NCBI RefSeq assembly: GCF_025717535.1
Contig: NZ_JAJIRO010000001.1
Span: 1 to 64,000 of the forward strand
Direction: 5' to 3'
Source of the DNA: Paucibacter sp. Y2R2-4
GTDB taxonomy: Bacteria > Pseudomonadota > Gammaproteobacteria > Burkholderiales > Burkholderiaceae_C
Length of the DNA: 64,000 nucleotides
A program made the position numbers and the translations under genes. The notes below the pieces were generated by a model. It was given only the letters and a program-made list of their open reading frames with translations, had not been told where the DNA came from and made no database searches. Shown in pieces: positions 1 through 9,106 of the stretch (the stretch's first letter is position 1; each line of letters begins with the position of its first letter).

Positions 1-811
1 CGACGGCGGTGGAGATGGCGGTGATGTCGGCGGTGTCGATGGCACCGATCTGGTCGGTGTTGACCGAGAGGCCGGCGAACTGAGCGGCAGTCAGGGCGGC
101 AACTTGGTTGGAGCTCAGTGCGGCAAGCTCTGCAGTGTTGAAGGTGTTGAGCTGATCGGAACTCAGGGCTTTGAGTTGGTCAGAAGTCAAGACCTTGACT
201 TGCTCGGAGTTCAGTGCCTGCACCTGATCGGTGTTGAGTTTTGCCACAGCCGAGGTTGAGATGGCTCGTAAATCGGCGGACTCGAGTTTGGCAATCTGGT
301 CGGTTTGTAGACCTGCGATTTGGGCGGAGCTCAATGCGCCAAACTGCGCGCTGCCCATGGCGTTCAGATCATCTGTGCTCAGTTTGCTGATTTGATCGCT
401 GCTGAGGGCCTGGGCTTGGTCCGTCCTGAATGCTGCGAATTGTGCGGTGGTCAGCGCATTCAGGCTGTTGGTCGAGAGGTTGCGGATCTGATTGGAGGTC
501 AGAGAGGCGACCTGCGCGGTAGTGAAAGCCGCCAGTTGTTCGTTGAGCAGGCCCGCGAGTTGCTCGGTGGTCAGCTTGGCCACTGCGGCCGTGCTGATCA
601 GGCGCAGGTCTCTTGTTTCCAGCGCGAAGATATTGGCGGCTTTAATGGCAGATATGGCCAAAGGGTTGATGGCCGACATCTGGGCGGTAGTCAAGGCCAC
701 CAACTGATCAGGGGTGAAGGCGGCCCAGTCTTCTGTTGTGAAGTTCTGAATGGTCAGGGTCGACAGACCGGCAATCTGCTCGGGTGTGTAAGTCGTAACG
801 ACGGATGCCAT
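1..811 (-). CDS. Octad-repeat giant protein, N-terminal part (cut by window edge)
   Basis: The reading frame opens with ATG at 811, behind a good ribosome binding site (AGGAG on the minus strand, just upstream), and stays open to base 1, so 270 residues are visible and the C-terminus is missing. After a short head the protein is a run of 8-residue units of the type L-T/S-T/S-D/A-Q-I/L-x-A, as in LTTEQLAG and LSSDQISK. The head resembles that of the giant protein at 23522-33265 (both carry TTEDWAAF near residue 30), so the two are paralogues. Two similar ED/RDLR octads (near residues 64 and 176) lie 112 residues (14 octads) apart, not 136, and a 10-residue unit near residue 248 breaks the octad phase. 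Function is unknown; by analogy it is a surface or secreted protein exported by the type I system at 3243-6834. The promoter was not identified. Confidence 0.85.
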   Translation of the reverse strand, partial: MASVVTTYTPEQIAGLSTLTIQNFTTEDWAAFTPDQLVALTTAQMSAINPLAISAIKAANIFALETRDLRLISTAAVAKLTTEQLAGLLNEQLAAFTTAQVASLTSNQIRNLSTNSLNALTTAQFAAFRTDQAQALSSDQISKLSTDDLNAMGSAQFGALSSAQIAGLQTDQIAKLESADLRAISTSAVAKLNTDQVQALNSEQVKVLTSDQLKALSSDQLNTFNTAELAALSSNQVAALTAAQFAGLSVNTDQIGAIDTADITAISTAV

Positions 812-1327
812 GATCTGCTCTCCTGAACTTTGGTGTCTTCAGCAAGTTTTGTCTTGCTGTGGTGTCTGGGTTCTTGTCCTCGAGGGACAAGTGAATACAT
901 TGATCTGCCCGGGGGCGCCCGCGCAAATATTTGCGATGCTGACCGGACGTATCGCCGAGGCTTTACGCTTCAATCAGTCTGTTATCGGTTTTCTTTAGCT
1001 TGGCTTGAGTCGAGTCAAAAACAGGCGAAGACCCACAGGCCGAGGCGCACAAACGCCCGGTTCTAGGTCTTGCCATGTTGTGCTGAATGGCCATGAGGAG
1101 AAGCGGTGATAACCGCCGCAAAACTGGACTTTTCGCAATTCAGGGCTCAAGTTTGGCGCTGCTTGGTCGATATGCAGAACGTGGCCAGTGGGGTTTGCGG
1201 CTCAGAGCCGCTGGAGGTATGGGCGCATTTGCAGAGGTTTTCGGCGGCTAATCAAGCGCTAGCTTCAGGGCCATGGCTCATAACATGCAGTGAGCTTTCA
1301 AGAACCGTTTTAACGGAAGAAACTGCC
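812..1327. other. Divergent intergenic region
   Basis: This stretch separates the octad-repeat gene (leftward) from the TPR/GT41 gene (rightward) and probably holds both promoters. No convincing -35/-10 pair was found. The reading frame of the GT41 gene extends back to a GTG at 1106 with a GAGGAG motif ahead of it, so 1106-1327 may be translated; the composition there looks non-coding and ATG 1328 is preferred. Confidence 0.5.
873..891. promoter_or_regulatory. Inverted repeat upstream of octad-repeat gene
   Basis: CTTGTCC and GGACAAG form a perfect 7-bp dyad around TCGAG, about 60 bp upstream of the ATG at 811. It could be an operator or a small hairpin in the leader. No regulator is known for it. 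Confidence 0.3.
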
Positions 1328-3226
1328 ATGGATATGCCCGCACCTTCAATTCAGTCCACTTCTGCTCCGCAACCGGAACTGGAGAGCTTGCTCTCGCAAG
1401 CTAGAACGGGCGCGATGGCACTGGGCGATTTGATGACCAAGGCGTCGGATTTGCAGACAGCCGGTCGCGCTGAATGGGCAATTCAGCTTTATCAGGCTTG
1501 GGTGGAAGGCAACTCAAGCTCACCCTTTCTGCCCGTTGCTTGTTACAACTGGGGCACGCTCTTGGGTGCGGAACGCCGGCATAACGACGCAGAGCAGGCT
1601 TACCGCCGGGCGTTGGCGCTGAGCCCGGCTTTTTATCAAGCCCGTTTGAATTTGGGTCATCAGTTGGAACACACGGGCCGGGTGGAGGAGGCCCTGGCGG
1701 AATGGCGCACGGTCGATGAAGCCCTGGCCTGTGCCTCGAGTCAACCCCTCAGCGATGAGTTGCTGGAGTTGAAACTCCACGCCTTGAACAATTCGGCTCG
1801 CTTGCTAGAGACGCACAAGCAGTTTGCTCAATCACAAGCCTTGATGAGACGAAGCTTGGAATTGAATCCACGTCAAAGCGATGTGATCCAGCACTATGTA
1901 CACATTCGTCAGAAGCAATGCGACTGGCCGGTGTACCAGCCAGTCGGTCAAGTGACTCATAACCAATTATTGGTGGGGACCTCTTTACTGGCGATGTTGA
2001 GTGCCAGCGATGATCCGGCGTTACAGCTGATGGTGGCGCAGCGCTTTGTGCATGAAAAAGTTCTGGCCTACAAAGACAAACCTTTGCACAGCCAAGCCGT
2101 CTCGCGATTGGCTCGACAAGGCCGAATCAAGGTGGGCTATCTTTCGGGCGATCTTTGCATGCATGCTGTGGGCCTCCTGACGCCAGAGCTGTTTGAGCTG
2201 CATGACCGCGAACGCTTCGAGGTGTTTGCGTTCTGCTGGAGCCGAGAAGACGGAACGGCACAGCGCGCTCGCATTTTGAAGGGCATGGATCATCATGTAC
2301 GCCTCGCCGGTGTGGATGACTTCACCGCAGCACGGCTGATCGCCCAAGCTGGCATTGACGTCTTGGTTGACCTGCAAGGTCTGACCAGTGGTGCCCGGCC
2401 CAATATCTTGGCCTATCGCCCGGCTCCGATTCAGGTCAGCTATTTGGGCCTGCCGGCGACTTCGGCCTTGCCGGGGGTGGATTGGATCATTGCTGATCGC
2501 TTTGTAATGCAGCCGGAGTATTTGCCGTATTGCACTGAAAAACCAATCTACTTGGACAACTGCTACCAAGTCAGTGACCGGCAGCGGGAGGTGGCGCCGC
2601 CGCCAAGCCGCTCGACATACAACTTGCCGGAATCTGCCTTTGTTTTTTGCTCCTTCAATAACAACCACAAGTTCAGCGAAGAGGTGTTTGGCAGCTGGAT
2701 GAGGATCCTGAAGCAGGTGCCCAATAGCGTGTTGTGGTTGCTGGCCGATAACGAATGGTCCAAGGCCAATATGATTCAAGCTGCGGCAGCCCAGGGCATT
2801 GCTGAAGATCGATTGATCTTCGCGCCACGGGTTGCCCCAGCGGAGTACCTCGCTCGTTTCGCTTTGGCTGACCTGGTGCTGGACACTTTCCCCTACAACG
2901 CGGGCACGACGGCCAGCGATTGTCTGTGGATGGGAACGCCGATCCTGACCCGTTCAGGTTGCACCTATATTTCTCGCATGGCGGGCAGTTTGCTCACGAA
3001 TGTGGGCTTGCCTGACCTGATCACGTATTCCCTGGCGGAATATGAGCAGCGTGCGGTGCAAATTGGTCTGAACCCGGCTCGGGCCCAATCTTACAAACGT
3101 TATCTGACCGAGCACGGACGCCAGTCCAAGCTGTTTGATATTCCAGGTTTGGTACGCGACTTGGAATCCAAGTTTGAAAAGATGGCTTTGGACCATAGGC
3201 GAGCAATTGTCGGCAGCTCCGACTGA
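1328..3226 (+). CDS. TPR-containing GT41 (O-GlcNAc-transferase/SPINDLY-like) protein
   Basis: The protein (632 aa from ATG 1328) has TPR-like helices in about residues 60-180 (ACYNWGTLLG, AEQAYRRALALSP) and a Glyco_transf_41 catalytic half from about residue 265. Family signatures seen are KVGYLSGDLCMHAVG (the His region of the catalytic N-lobe), a SFNNNHKFSEEV motif with the conserved Lys, and DTFPYNAGTTASDCLWMGTPILT near the nucleotide site. GT41 enzymes transfer GlcNAc or hexose to Ser/Thr or Asn of proteins in the cytoplasm. The gene sits directly ahead of a type I secretion ATPase and next to a Ser/Thr-rich repeat protein, so it may glycosylate that substrate (inference). A GTG at 1106 would add 74 residues of doubtful coding character; GGAAGA precedes ATG 1328. 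Confidence 0.85.
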   Translation: MDMPAPSIQSTSAPQPELESLLSQARTGAMALGDLMTKASDLQTAGRAEWAIQLYQAWVEGNSSSPFLPVACYNWGTLLGAERRHNDAEQAYRRALALSPAFYQARLNLGHQLEHTGRVEEALAEWRTVDEALACASSQPLSDELLELKLHALNNSARLLETHKQFAQSQALMRRSLELNPRQSDVIQHYVHIRQKQCDWPVYQPVGQVTHNQLLVGTSLLAMLSASDDPALQLMVAQRFVHEKVLAYKDKPLHSQAVSRLARQGRIKVGYLSGDLCMHAVGLLTPELFELHDRERFEVFAFCWSREDGTAQRARILKGMDHHVRLAGVDDFTAARLIAQAGIDVLVDLQGLTSGARPNILAYRPAPIQVSYLGLPATSALPGVDWIIADRFVMQPEYLPYCTEKPIYLDNCYQVSDRQREVAPPPSRSTYNLPESAFVFCSFNNNHKFSEEVFGSWMRILKQVPNSVLWLLADNEWSKANMIQAAAAQGIAEDRLIFAPRVAPAEYLARFALADLVLDTFPYNAGTTASDCLWMGTPILTRSGCTYISRMAGSLLTNVGLPDLITYSLAEYEQRAVQIGLNPARAQSYKRYLTEHGRQSKLFDIPGLVRDLESKFEKMALDHRRAIVGSSD

Positions 3227-3242
3227 GTTGCGCTGAAGGATT

Positions 3243-5606
3243 GTGGTGAGCAAACGAAACGATTCCTTCTTTGACGGCCCCAGACCTGCGGGCGGCTCAA
3301 ACGCGCCGAGTCTTTACCTCGCTGCGGACCGCGAAACAGCTCCGGCGGCCGAGCCGACGCCTGAATGGCAGAAAGAGGCGCAAGGCGACATCGGCAACCC
3401 TTTGCTGCAGGCCATGGTTTGGCTGACTCAACACTATGGGCTCGCACGCTCTGCAGAGTCGCTCTTGGCGGGTGCTTCGGTCGATGGAACTTTGGGCCCT
3501 GATCAAGCGATGCGCATGATGCGCGAAGCAGGCTACAACGCCGGCTTGGTACGCCGCAAAATTGATGACCTCAACCCCTTGTTGATGCCATCGGTGTTGC
3601 TTCTCAATGACGGCGACGCCTGTGTGTTGGTGCGTCGCTTGGATGCAGCGCAGCCTCAGCCCGAGGGGCGCTATGAAGTGCTTTTCCCCGGAGCAGAAGC
3701 CAATATCTGCACGGCAAGCTCGGCCGAGCTTGAGGGTGAATACAGCGGTTTCACCATGTTGGTGACGCCGCAAGAGAAATCTCAAGCGCATACACGTTCC
3801 GATCCCCATTTGCGAAATCATGGGCCGCATTGGTTTTGGGGAACGGTCAAGCGCTTCATCCCGTACTACCGCGCCGCCATGCTGGCGGCCTTGTTGAGCA
3901 ACGTCCTGATGTTGGTCTCGGGTCTGGTGACCTCGGTCATCTATGACAAGGTAATCCCGAATCAGTCATTCGTGACCCTATGGACGCTGGCGATTGGTGC
4001 GGCCTTGGCGCTGGTGTTTGATTTATTCGCTCGTCAGTTGAGAGCACATTTGATTGATTTGGCCGGCCGCAAAGTCGATTTGATCGTGGGCGCCAAGCTT
4101 TTCCGCCAGTCGCTGGGCGTGCGCATGGAGTTCAAGCCCAGTTCGGCCGGCGCCTATGCCCACACCATCGGTCAGGTCGAGTGCGTTCGGGAGTTCTTCA
4201 CATCGGCGAGCATGTCGGTGGTGTCGGACCTGCCCTTCATCATCATCTTCATCGGAATGACATTTATCGTGGGCGGCCCCTTGGGCTGGGTGCCCGCCTT
4301 GGCGGTGCCCGTCATTTTGGGCATCTCGTTGTTGATGCAAAAACGCATGCGTGCGGCGGTCAATGAAAACATGGGGGAAATGGCCGATCTGCATGGCACG
4401 CTGGTTGAGGCAGTAGAAGGGCTGGAGGACTTGAAGACCTCGGGCGCAGAGGGACGCTTTTTGCGTCGCTATGAAACCACCTCCGCCGCCGCCGCCGAAT
4501 CCGCCATGCGCAGCCGTGATATGCATGCCTGGAACAGCAATCTGTCCAGTACTCTGCAGCAAGCGATCACCATGATCATGCTGGTCTGGGGCGTCTACCT
4601 CATCAAAGACGGCGTGGTGACCGCCGGTGCTTTGATCGGCGCCGTGATGTTTGCCGGTCGCGCGATCGCGCCGCTGAGCATGGTGGTGAGCCTGGCGGCT
4701 CGCTATCAAGGCGCGCGTGCCGCGATGTCCTCCTTGGATCTGTTGATGGAGAAACCGACCGAGCGGGAGTCTGACCGTAACTATGTGCCGCTCAACAAGT
4801 TCAGCGGCAGCATTGCGCTCAACGATGTGGGCTTTGCCTATCCGGCCGAGGGCAATGCGGTGGCGCCCAAAGTTCTGAAGAACGTCACTTTGAAGATTCG
4901 CGCCGGCGAACGGGTGGCCATTCTGGGACGCATTGGCAGTGGCAAGTCCACCGTATTGCGCATGATGGCCAGCCTCTATCAGCCAAGCGAAGGCATGGTC
5001 GAGGTGGACGGTATCGACCTGCGCCAAGTGGACCCGGCGGAGTTTCGGGCCCGGGTGGGCTTTGTGTCTCAGGATCCCAGGCTTTTCCACGGCAGCCTAC
5101 GCGACAACGTGTTGATGGGACGTGCTCACATCGATGCCTCGCGTTTGGTGGAAGTGGCCCGCTTGACCGGACTGGACCGTGTGGTCGCAGCGCATCCTAT
5201 GGGCTGGGATTTACCGGTCGGTGAACAGGGTTGCTTGCTTTCGGGCGGGCAACGCCAGTTGGTGGCCCTGGCCCGAAGCTTGATCAGCAAGCCGCAAGTG
5301 CTTTTGATGGACGAGCCCACCAGCTCGATGGACGCGCAATCCGAAGTGTCTTTTCTGCGCCAACTGCGTGATGCTGCGGGCGAATGCACTCTTGTGATGG
5401 TGACACACCGACCGGCGGTGCTGGAGTTGGTCTCTCGCATCACAGTGATGGACAGCGGCCGTGTCGTCATGGATGGCCCGCGCGATCAGGTCTTGGCAGC
5501 GCTCTCTGGGGTGCGGCCCACTCAGCCAGCGTCTTCACCTGAGGCCCAGTCCAATTTGCATATGCACCCGGCGGCCCAGCCGGTGCAGCGTTCTGCCTCC
5601 GTGTAA
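3243..5606 (+). CDS. Type I secretion ABC transporter ATPase/permease (LapB/HlyB type)
   Basis: 787 aa. An N-terminal peptidase-C39-like domain (about 45-165) has no Cys at the catalytic position (NPLLQAMVWLT), so it is a non-cleaving C39-like docking domain as in HlyB. The six-helix permease spans about 205-470. The ATPase carries Walker A GRIGSGKST (about 561-569), signature LSGGQRQ (about 666), Walker B VLLMDEPT (about 686) and the His of VTHRP (about 722). It would drive export of large unfolded proteins through an inner-membrane/HlyD/TolC channel without a cleaved signal. Start is GTG (GTG-GTG); the second GTG at 3246 is better spaced from AAGGA. It begins 17 bases after the GT41 gene and is followed by the HlyD-type adaptor, so these form one operon. 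Likely substrates are the octad-repeat proteins of this window. Confidence 0.93.
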   Translation: MVSKRNDSFFDGPRPAGGSNAPSLYLAADRETAPAAEPTPEWQKEAQGDIGNPLLQAMVWLTQHYGLARSAESLLAGASVDGTLGPDQAMRMMREAGYNAGLVRRKIDDLNPLLMPSVLLLNDGDACVLVRRLDAAQPQPEGRYEVLFPGAEANICTASSAELEGEYSGFTMLVTPQEKSQAHTRSDPHLRNHGPHWFWGTVKRFIPYYRAAMLAALLSNVLMLVSGLVTSVIYDKVIPNQSFVTLWTLAIGAALALVFDLFARQLRAHLIDLAGRKVDLIVGAKLFRQSLGVRMEFKPSSAGAYAHTIGQVECVREFFTSASMSVVSDLPFIIIFIGMTFIVGGPLGWVPALAVPVILGISLLMQKRMRAAVNENMGEMADLHGTLVEAVEGLEDLKTSGAEGRFLRRYETTSAAAAESAMRSRDMHAWNSNLSSTLQQAITMIMLVWGVYLIKDGVVTAGALIGAVMFAGRAIAPLSMVVSLAARYQGARAAMSSLDLLMEKPTERESDRNYVPLNKFSGSIALNDVGFAYPAEGNAVAPKVLKNVTLKIRAGERVAILGRIGSGKSTVLRMMASLYQPSEGMVEVDGIDLRQVDPAEFRARVGFVSQDPRLFHGSLRDNVLMGRAHIDASRLVEVARLTGLDRVVAAHPMGWDLPVGEQGCLLSGGQRQLVALARSLISKPQVLLMDEPTSSMDAQSEVSFLRQLRDAAGECTLVMVTHRPAVLELVSRITVMDSGRVVMDGPRDQVLAALSGVRPTQPASSPEAQSNLHMHPAAQPVQRSASV

Positions 5607-5631
5607 ACCGTAGTTCAAAAAGAGATAAGCG

Positions 5632-6834
5632 ATGACGCTAGCCCGTGACGAGGGGATGTTTTTGAGTAGTTTGGCCGCGGCCCAACTCGATGAGCCATTG
5701 CCGCGGGTAACCTGGGTCTTGTATCTGGTGTTGGCTGCGATCGTGGTCGCTGTGGTCTGGTCCACCGTAGCCAAGGTGGATATGGTGACCCGCACCGACG
5801 GTCGCGTGGTGCCAGATGGACGCGAACAAATCATCTCAACCATGGAAATTGGCATCCTCAGTGAGTTGCTGGTGCATGAAGGCGAAGAGGTGGAGCAGGG
5901 CGAAGAGCTGGTTCGACTCGACCCCACCCGTGTAGAAGCGCAGCAAAGCGAAGCGCAGGTGAAGCGTTTTTCCCTCAAGGCTGCGGCAGCTCGACTGAGT
6001 GCCGAAGCTTCAGGCCGTCCATTGGCTTTTCCTGCGGAGCTGAAGAGTCATAAGGCATTGGTTGATGCCGAATCGGAGTCTTATGAGTTGCGCAGGAAGC
6101 TCCTGGAAGAAGCGGTGAGCAGCATCAATCGCAGCGCCTCCTTGTTGTCCAACGAAATGAAAGTGGCTCAGGATCTCTCATCCAAGGGCTTGATGTCGAA
6201 TGTGGAAGTGATGCGCTTGAGCCGCCAGGTCAACGAGCTGCAGCAGCAGCGCAATGAGCGGATCAGCCGCTTCAAGCAAGAAGCCAGCGGCGAGCTGGTC
6301 AAGGTGCAAAACGAATTGGCCATGCTGGACGAACAAATGGTGGTCCGCGAGGACTCGCTCGCCCGCACCGTGCTGAAATCACCGGTCAATGGTTTGGTGA
6401 AGAACATCCGCAGCAATACCGTGGGCGGGGTCATCACGGCTGGAGCACCCATCATGGAAATTGTTCCTATGGGTGGGCGAGTGTTAGTTGAGGCCCGAAT
6501 TAAACCCATGGACGTGGGCTTTATTCATGTGGGCCAAAAGGCTACCGTGAAACTTTCGAGTTATGACTTCAATGTGTTTGGTGGGCTGATCGGCCGCGTG
6601 GAGTACATCAGCCCAGATGCTCTGGGGGATGCCGAAACGCCCAATGGTGACGCCCGCTATTACCGGGCGCGCATCAGCGCTGAAAAGAACACATTGCTGA
6701 AATCCAGGGGGGAGCAACTGCCTGTGATTCCTGGCATGACGGCCACTGTTGAGATCAAAACAGGCGAACGCTCAGTGATGAGCTTCCTCTTGCGCCCGAT
6801 GATGAAGTCCACCGAGGCCATGCGCGAGCGTTGA
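5632..6834 (+). CDS. HlyD-family type I secretion periplasmic adaptor (LapC type)
   Basis: 400 aa, a normal length for the family. A short cytoplasmic N-terminus is followed by one membrane segment (about 26-46), then a lipoyl/barrel-sandwich half (TDGRVVPDGREQIIST), a long helical hairpin (about 100-245, rich in Ala, Glu and Leu), the second lipoyl half (LKSPVNGLVKNIRSNTVGGVI) and a beta-barrel end with EARIKPMDVGFIHVGQKA. It links the ABC transporter of the preceding gene to an outer-membrane TolC-like channel. The start at 5632 lies 25 bases after the transporter stop with only a weak GAGA ribosome binding site. No outer-membrane factor follows directly; the nearest is at 17414-18922. Confidence 0.93.
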   Translation: MTLARDEGMFLSSLAAAQLDEPLPRVTWVLYLVLAAIVVAVVWSTVAKVDMVTRTDGRVVPDGREQIISTMEIGILSELLVHEGEEVEQGEELVRLDPTRVEAQQSEAQVKRFSLKAAAARLSAEASGRPLAFPAELKSHKALVDAESESYELRRKLLEEAVSSINRSASLLSNEMKVAQDLSSKGLMSNVEVMRLSRQVNELQQQRNERISRFKQEASGELVKVQNELAMLDEQMVVREDSLARTVLKSPVNGLVKNIRSNTVGGVITAGAPIMEIVPMGGRVLVEARIKPMDVGFIHVGQKATVKLSSYDFNVFGGLIGRVEYISPDALGDAETPNGDARYYRARISAEKNTLLKSRGEQLPVIPGMTATVEIKTGERSVMSFLLRPMMKSTEAMRER

Positions 6835-6893
6835 ATATGGCTTCATGTGGCGCCTCTAGGCCTATGCCGCGCCTAAATCAAAGTCCCTGAGTC

Positions 6894-6927
6894 AAAAGGG
6901 GCGACCCTTATCGGGACGCCCCTTTTT
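6894..6927. terminator. Bidirectional rho-independent terminator
   Basis: AAAAGGGGCG and CGCCCCTTTT pair, with an A-A mismatch and a further CCC/GGG pairing inside, followed by a T run on both strands. It lies between the convergent HlyD-type gene and the GT10 gene and can serve both. Confidence 0.85.
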
Positions 6928-6964
6928 CTTTGGGACTGATTGGAAGGGGGCTACCGAATTCGCT

Positions 6965-9106
6965 TCAGCCTGCCAAATCGGGGAACAGGCTGTCCGTCTC
7001 CTCGTCATGCAGCGGGAAGCTGCGTGGGCCACGGAAGAAGCTGGTCTCGCTGAAAGCACTCAGGCTTTGGCCATTGCTCGGTTGCACTGAGGCGAGCAAA
7101 CGAGTGATCAATGATTGATTGGCTTCTGGAGCTGGTGGGCTGTTCAGAATGGCATCCATGATCCCCGCCATCACCCAGGGGTCGATTTCTTCACGCAGGC
7201 CCAAGCCGGCCTCGGCACTGGTCGTTTTGACCCGGAAGTGGTAATGCCCCATGGCCAAAAGACGGTGCGTGAGTTCCGGCACCTTGCTGCGGCGAGAGCC
7301 AAGAGAACGAGGTCGGGTGAAGCTGAAAAAGGGCAGGGGCCGGCGCTCGACATCCGCCAAGGTCAGGGCCTGCCAGATGTCGTTGGGGTAGTTGACATGC
7401 GGATGCTCAGGGTCATAGCGCTCACGCATGAGCTGCAGCAAATCGCTGGAAAACAGCGAGTTCGCGCCACTGGCAAACGTCAGGCCAGACAGTTCAGGCG
7501 GCGAGTTCAGACGTGCGGGAGAGCCGGCGAAGCAGCCGCTGGTGGGCAAGGAATCGAGTAAAGCCGACAGGCCGCGGAAGTCGATCACTGAGGTGACCGT
7601 GGTTTGGAACAGAAAGAAGGGCTCATTGTGCTGACGCAAAAGATAGTCATAGACCGCTTGCTGCCGATAAATGGTGTCGCGGTTTTCTTTGCTGGACCAA
7701 ATGCCGGAAGCGGCATAACCCGTCTCCGCAGCAGCTAGGTTTTGACCATCGCCGGTACCGACCAGGAGGTCGTAACCGTCGTGACGCACTTCGCCTCGGG
7801 GCAGCTTGGTACTTGTGCGCGCAAAGATGGCCTCGACATTGGGATAGTGGGTCAGGAAGAACTGCCAGAGCGCGCGTGCGCGAGTAAAGACGGGTAACTC
7901 GTCGCCATAGCCAAAATACACAAGCAGCTTGGGGCCTCCGGCCTTCTTGAAGGAATCTCGTTGCAGCTCTTGCTCGTTTGGTCGGGCCGGGCTCGGGGTC
8001 TGGGGCGAGGACAGGGGGAATTCAATCGCCAGACTGGTCAAATTTTGTTGCAGAGTGACAGCTTGGCTGGGGTCGGCCGGACCTTGACCTCGCAGGTCCC
8101 AGTTGAGAATGCCAGTGACTGTGTCGAAGAAACATTCGCTGGAAAACGGATACGCCTTGGGGCCGTTGAGGAAGTTTTGAATGCGGTCTAAGTAGGCGCC
8201 ATGCTCTTCAGCACTCATATGGGCGAGCTTGTTGTAGAGCTCTGGATAGCTGCTGAAGCTGCGCAGATCGATGATGCAATCGGCCGGAATCCAGCGTTCG
8301 ATATTCGGCGCGCCGCCATAGACTGGCACGGTGCCAGCGCGCAAACAGTCCAGCGCTTTCTCGGTGATGTAGCCTGGGATGTTCTTTGCGTTCTCGTAGC
8401 AGATGGAGAAACGGTACTTTGCCAGTGTGTCGAGTTTGTCCTGCACTGCCCCAGAGTAACTCGGAAATTCCGCAGCATCCCAGCCCATGCCATAGAGGTC
8501 GAAGTCCGCAGGTGCATTGTGTTCAAACCATCGAATCGCCCGCACCCGCTCGGAGTAGAGCTCATTGGGGTGTGCTGAGGCCTTGGCACCGGCAATCACG
8601 GTTGCCAGTTTGCGGCGTTCGAACAAAGACTTTTGCGTGCTGAAGTCATAGGGGCGCTGTAGATCGGCCGCAAAATTGGTCTTGATGTAACGAGCGCCGT
8701 CAACCAAAGCATCGTTCCAGGTCAGAACTCGATCGAATTGGCGGTGGTAGGCGGTATCCCAGTTGTCTGGCTTGATAACGTCGCACTCAAACAGCATCAA
8801 ATACTTCTTGATGGGCGCTTGCAACAAGGCATCAATCAGCGGCCTTCCGGGGCGTGGCCGGTCCATGAAGATCACCGCATCCAGATCAGCGGGACCTTGG
8901 ATTTGGTCCAGTGTGACGAAATCGATGCCCAACTCCTTACCGCGCGCGTAAAGATCACACCAGGGCTTCAGTAGATTGGCGCCAACTGAGGTATTCGGGT
9001 TTTTGAACAAAAATCCGTCGCGCGTGATCTCTTCGTAATAGTTCCAGACGCCGACGCGAAGGCGCTTCAGGGAGGCCGTGGTACTGCGATTGACTGGTTC
9101 ATTCAT
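6965..9106 (-). CDS. GT10 fucosyltransferase-like protein with extra C-terminal domain
   Basis: 713 aa from ATG 9106 (the frame continues upstream to a TTG at 9190, but without a ribosome binding site). The N-terminal half carries the alpha-1,3-fucosyltransferase (GT10) acceptor/donor signature: FSICYEN at about 233, then IPGYITEKALDCLRAGTVPVY and APNIERWIP. GT10 enzymes use GDP-L-fucose. After a Pro/Ser-rich linker (about 365-390) a second domain (about 393-690) follows, with LLVYFGYGDELP at its start and SGANSLFSSDLLQLM and YPNDIWQALTLADV further on, vaguely like GT31/fringe-type enzymes; its function is not established. The gene is convergent with the type I secretion genes. GDP-fucose or GDP-colitose could come from the genes at 36838-40084. 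Confidence 0.8.
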   Translation of the reverse strand: MNEPVNRSTTASLKRLRVGVWNYYEEITRDGFLFKNPNTSVGANLLKPWCDLYARGKELGIDFVTLDQIQGPADLDAVIFMDRPRPGRPLIDALLQAPIKKYLMLFECDVIKPDNWDTAYHRQFDRVLTWNDALVDGARYIKTNFAADLQRPYDFSTQKSLFERRKLATVIAGAKASAHPNELYSERVRAIRWFEHNAPADFDLYGMGWDAAEFPSYSGAVQDKLDTLAKYRFSICYENAKNIPGYITEKALDCLRAGTVPVYGGAPNIERWIPADCIIDLRSFSSYPELYNKLAHMSAEEHGAYLDRIQNFLNGPKAYPFSSECFFDTVTGILNWDLRGQGPADPSQAVTLQQNLTSLAIEFPLSSPQTPSPARPNEQELQRDSFKKAGGPKLLVYFGYGDELPVFTRARALWQFFLTHYPNVEAIFARTSTKLPRGEVRHDGYDLLVGTGDGQNLAAAETGYAASGIWSSKENRDTIYRQQAVYDYLLRQHNEPFFLFQTTVTSVIDFRGLSALLDSLPTSGCFAGSPARLNSPPELSGLTFASGANSLFSSDLLQLMRERYDPEHPHVNYPNDIWQALTLADVERRPLPFFSFTRPRSLGSRRSKVPELTHRLLAMGHYHFRVKTTSAEAGLGLREEIDPWVMAGIMDAILNSPPAPEANQSLITRLLASVQPSNGQSLSAFSETSFFRGPRSFPLHDEETDSLFPDLAG

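Noticed and set aside
680-692. GGCGGTAG resembling the ops/JUMPstart element
   Set aside because: It lies inside the octad-repeat coding sequence and arises from its codons; no such element precedes the sugar operon.
2021-2779. 252-codon minus-strand frame opposite the GT41 gene
   Set aside because: Antisense shadow with no domain; the plus-strand GT41 motifs are firm here.
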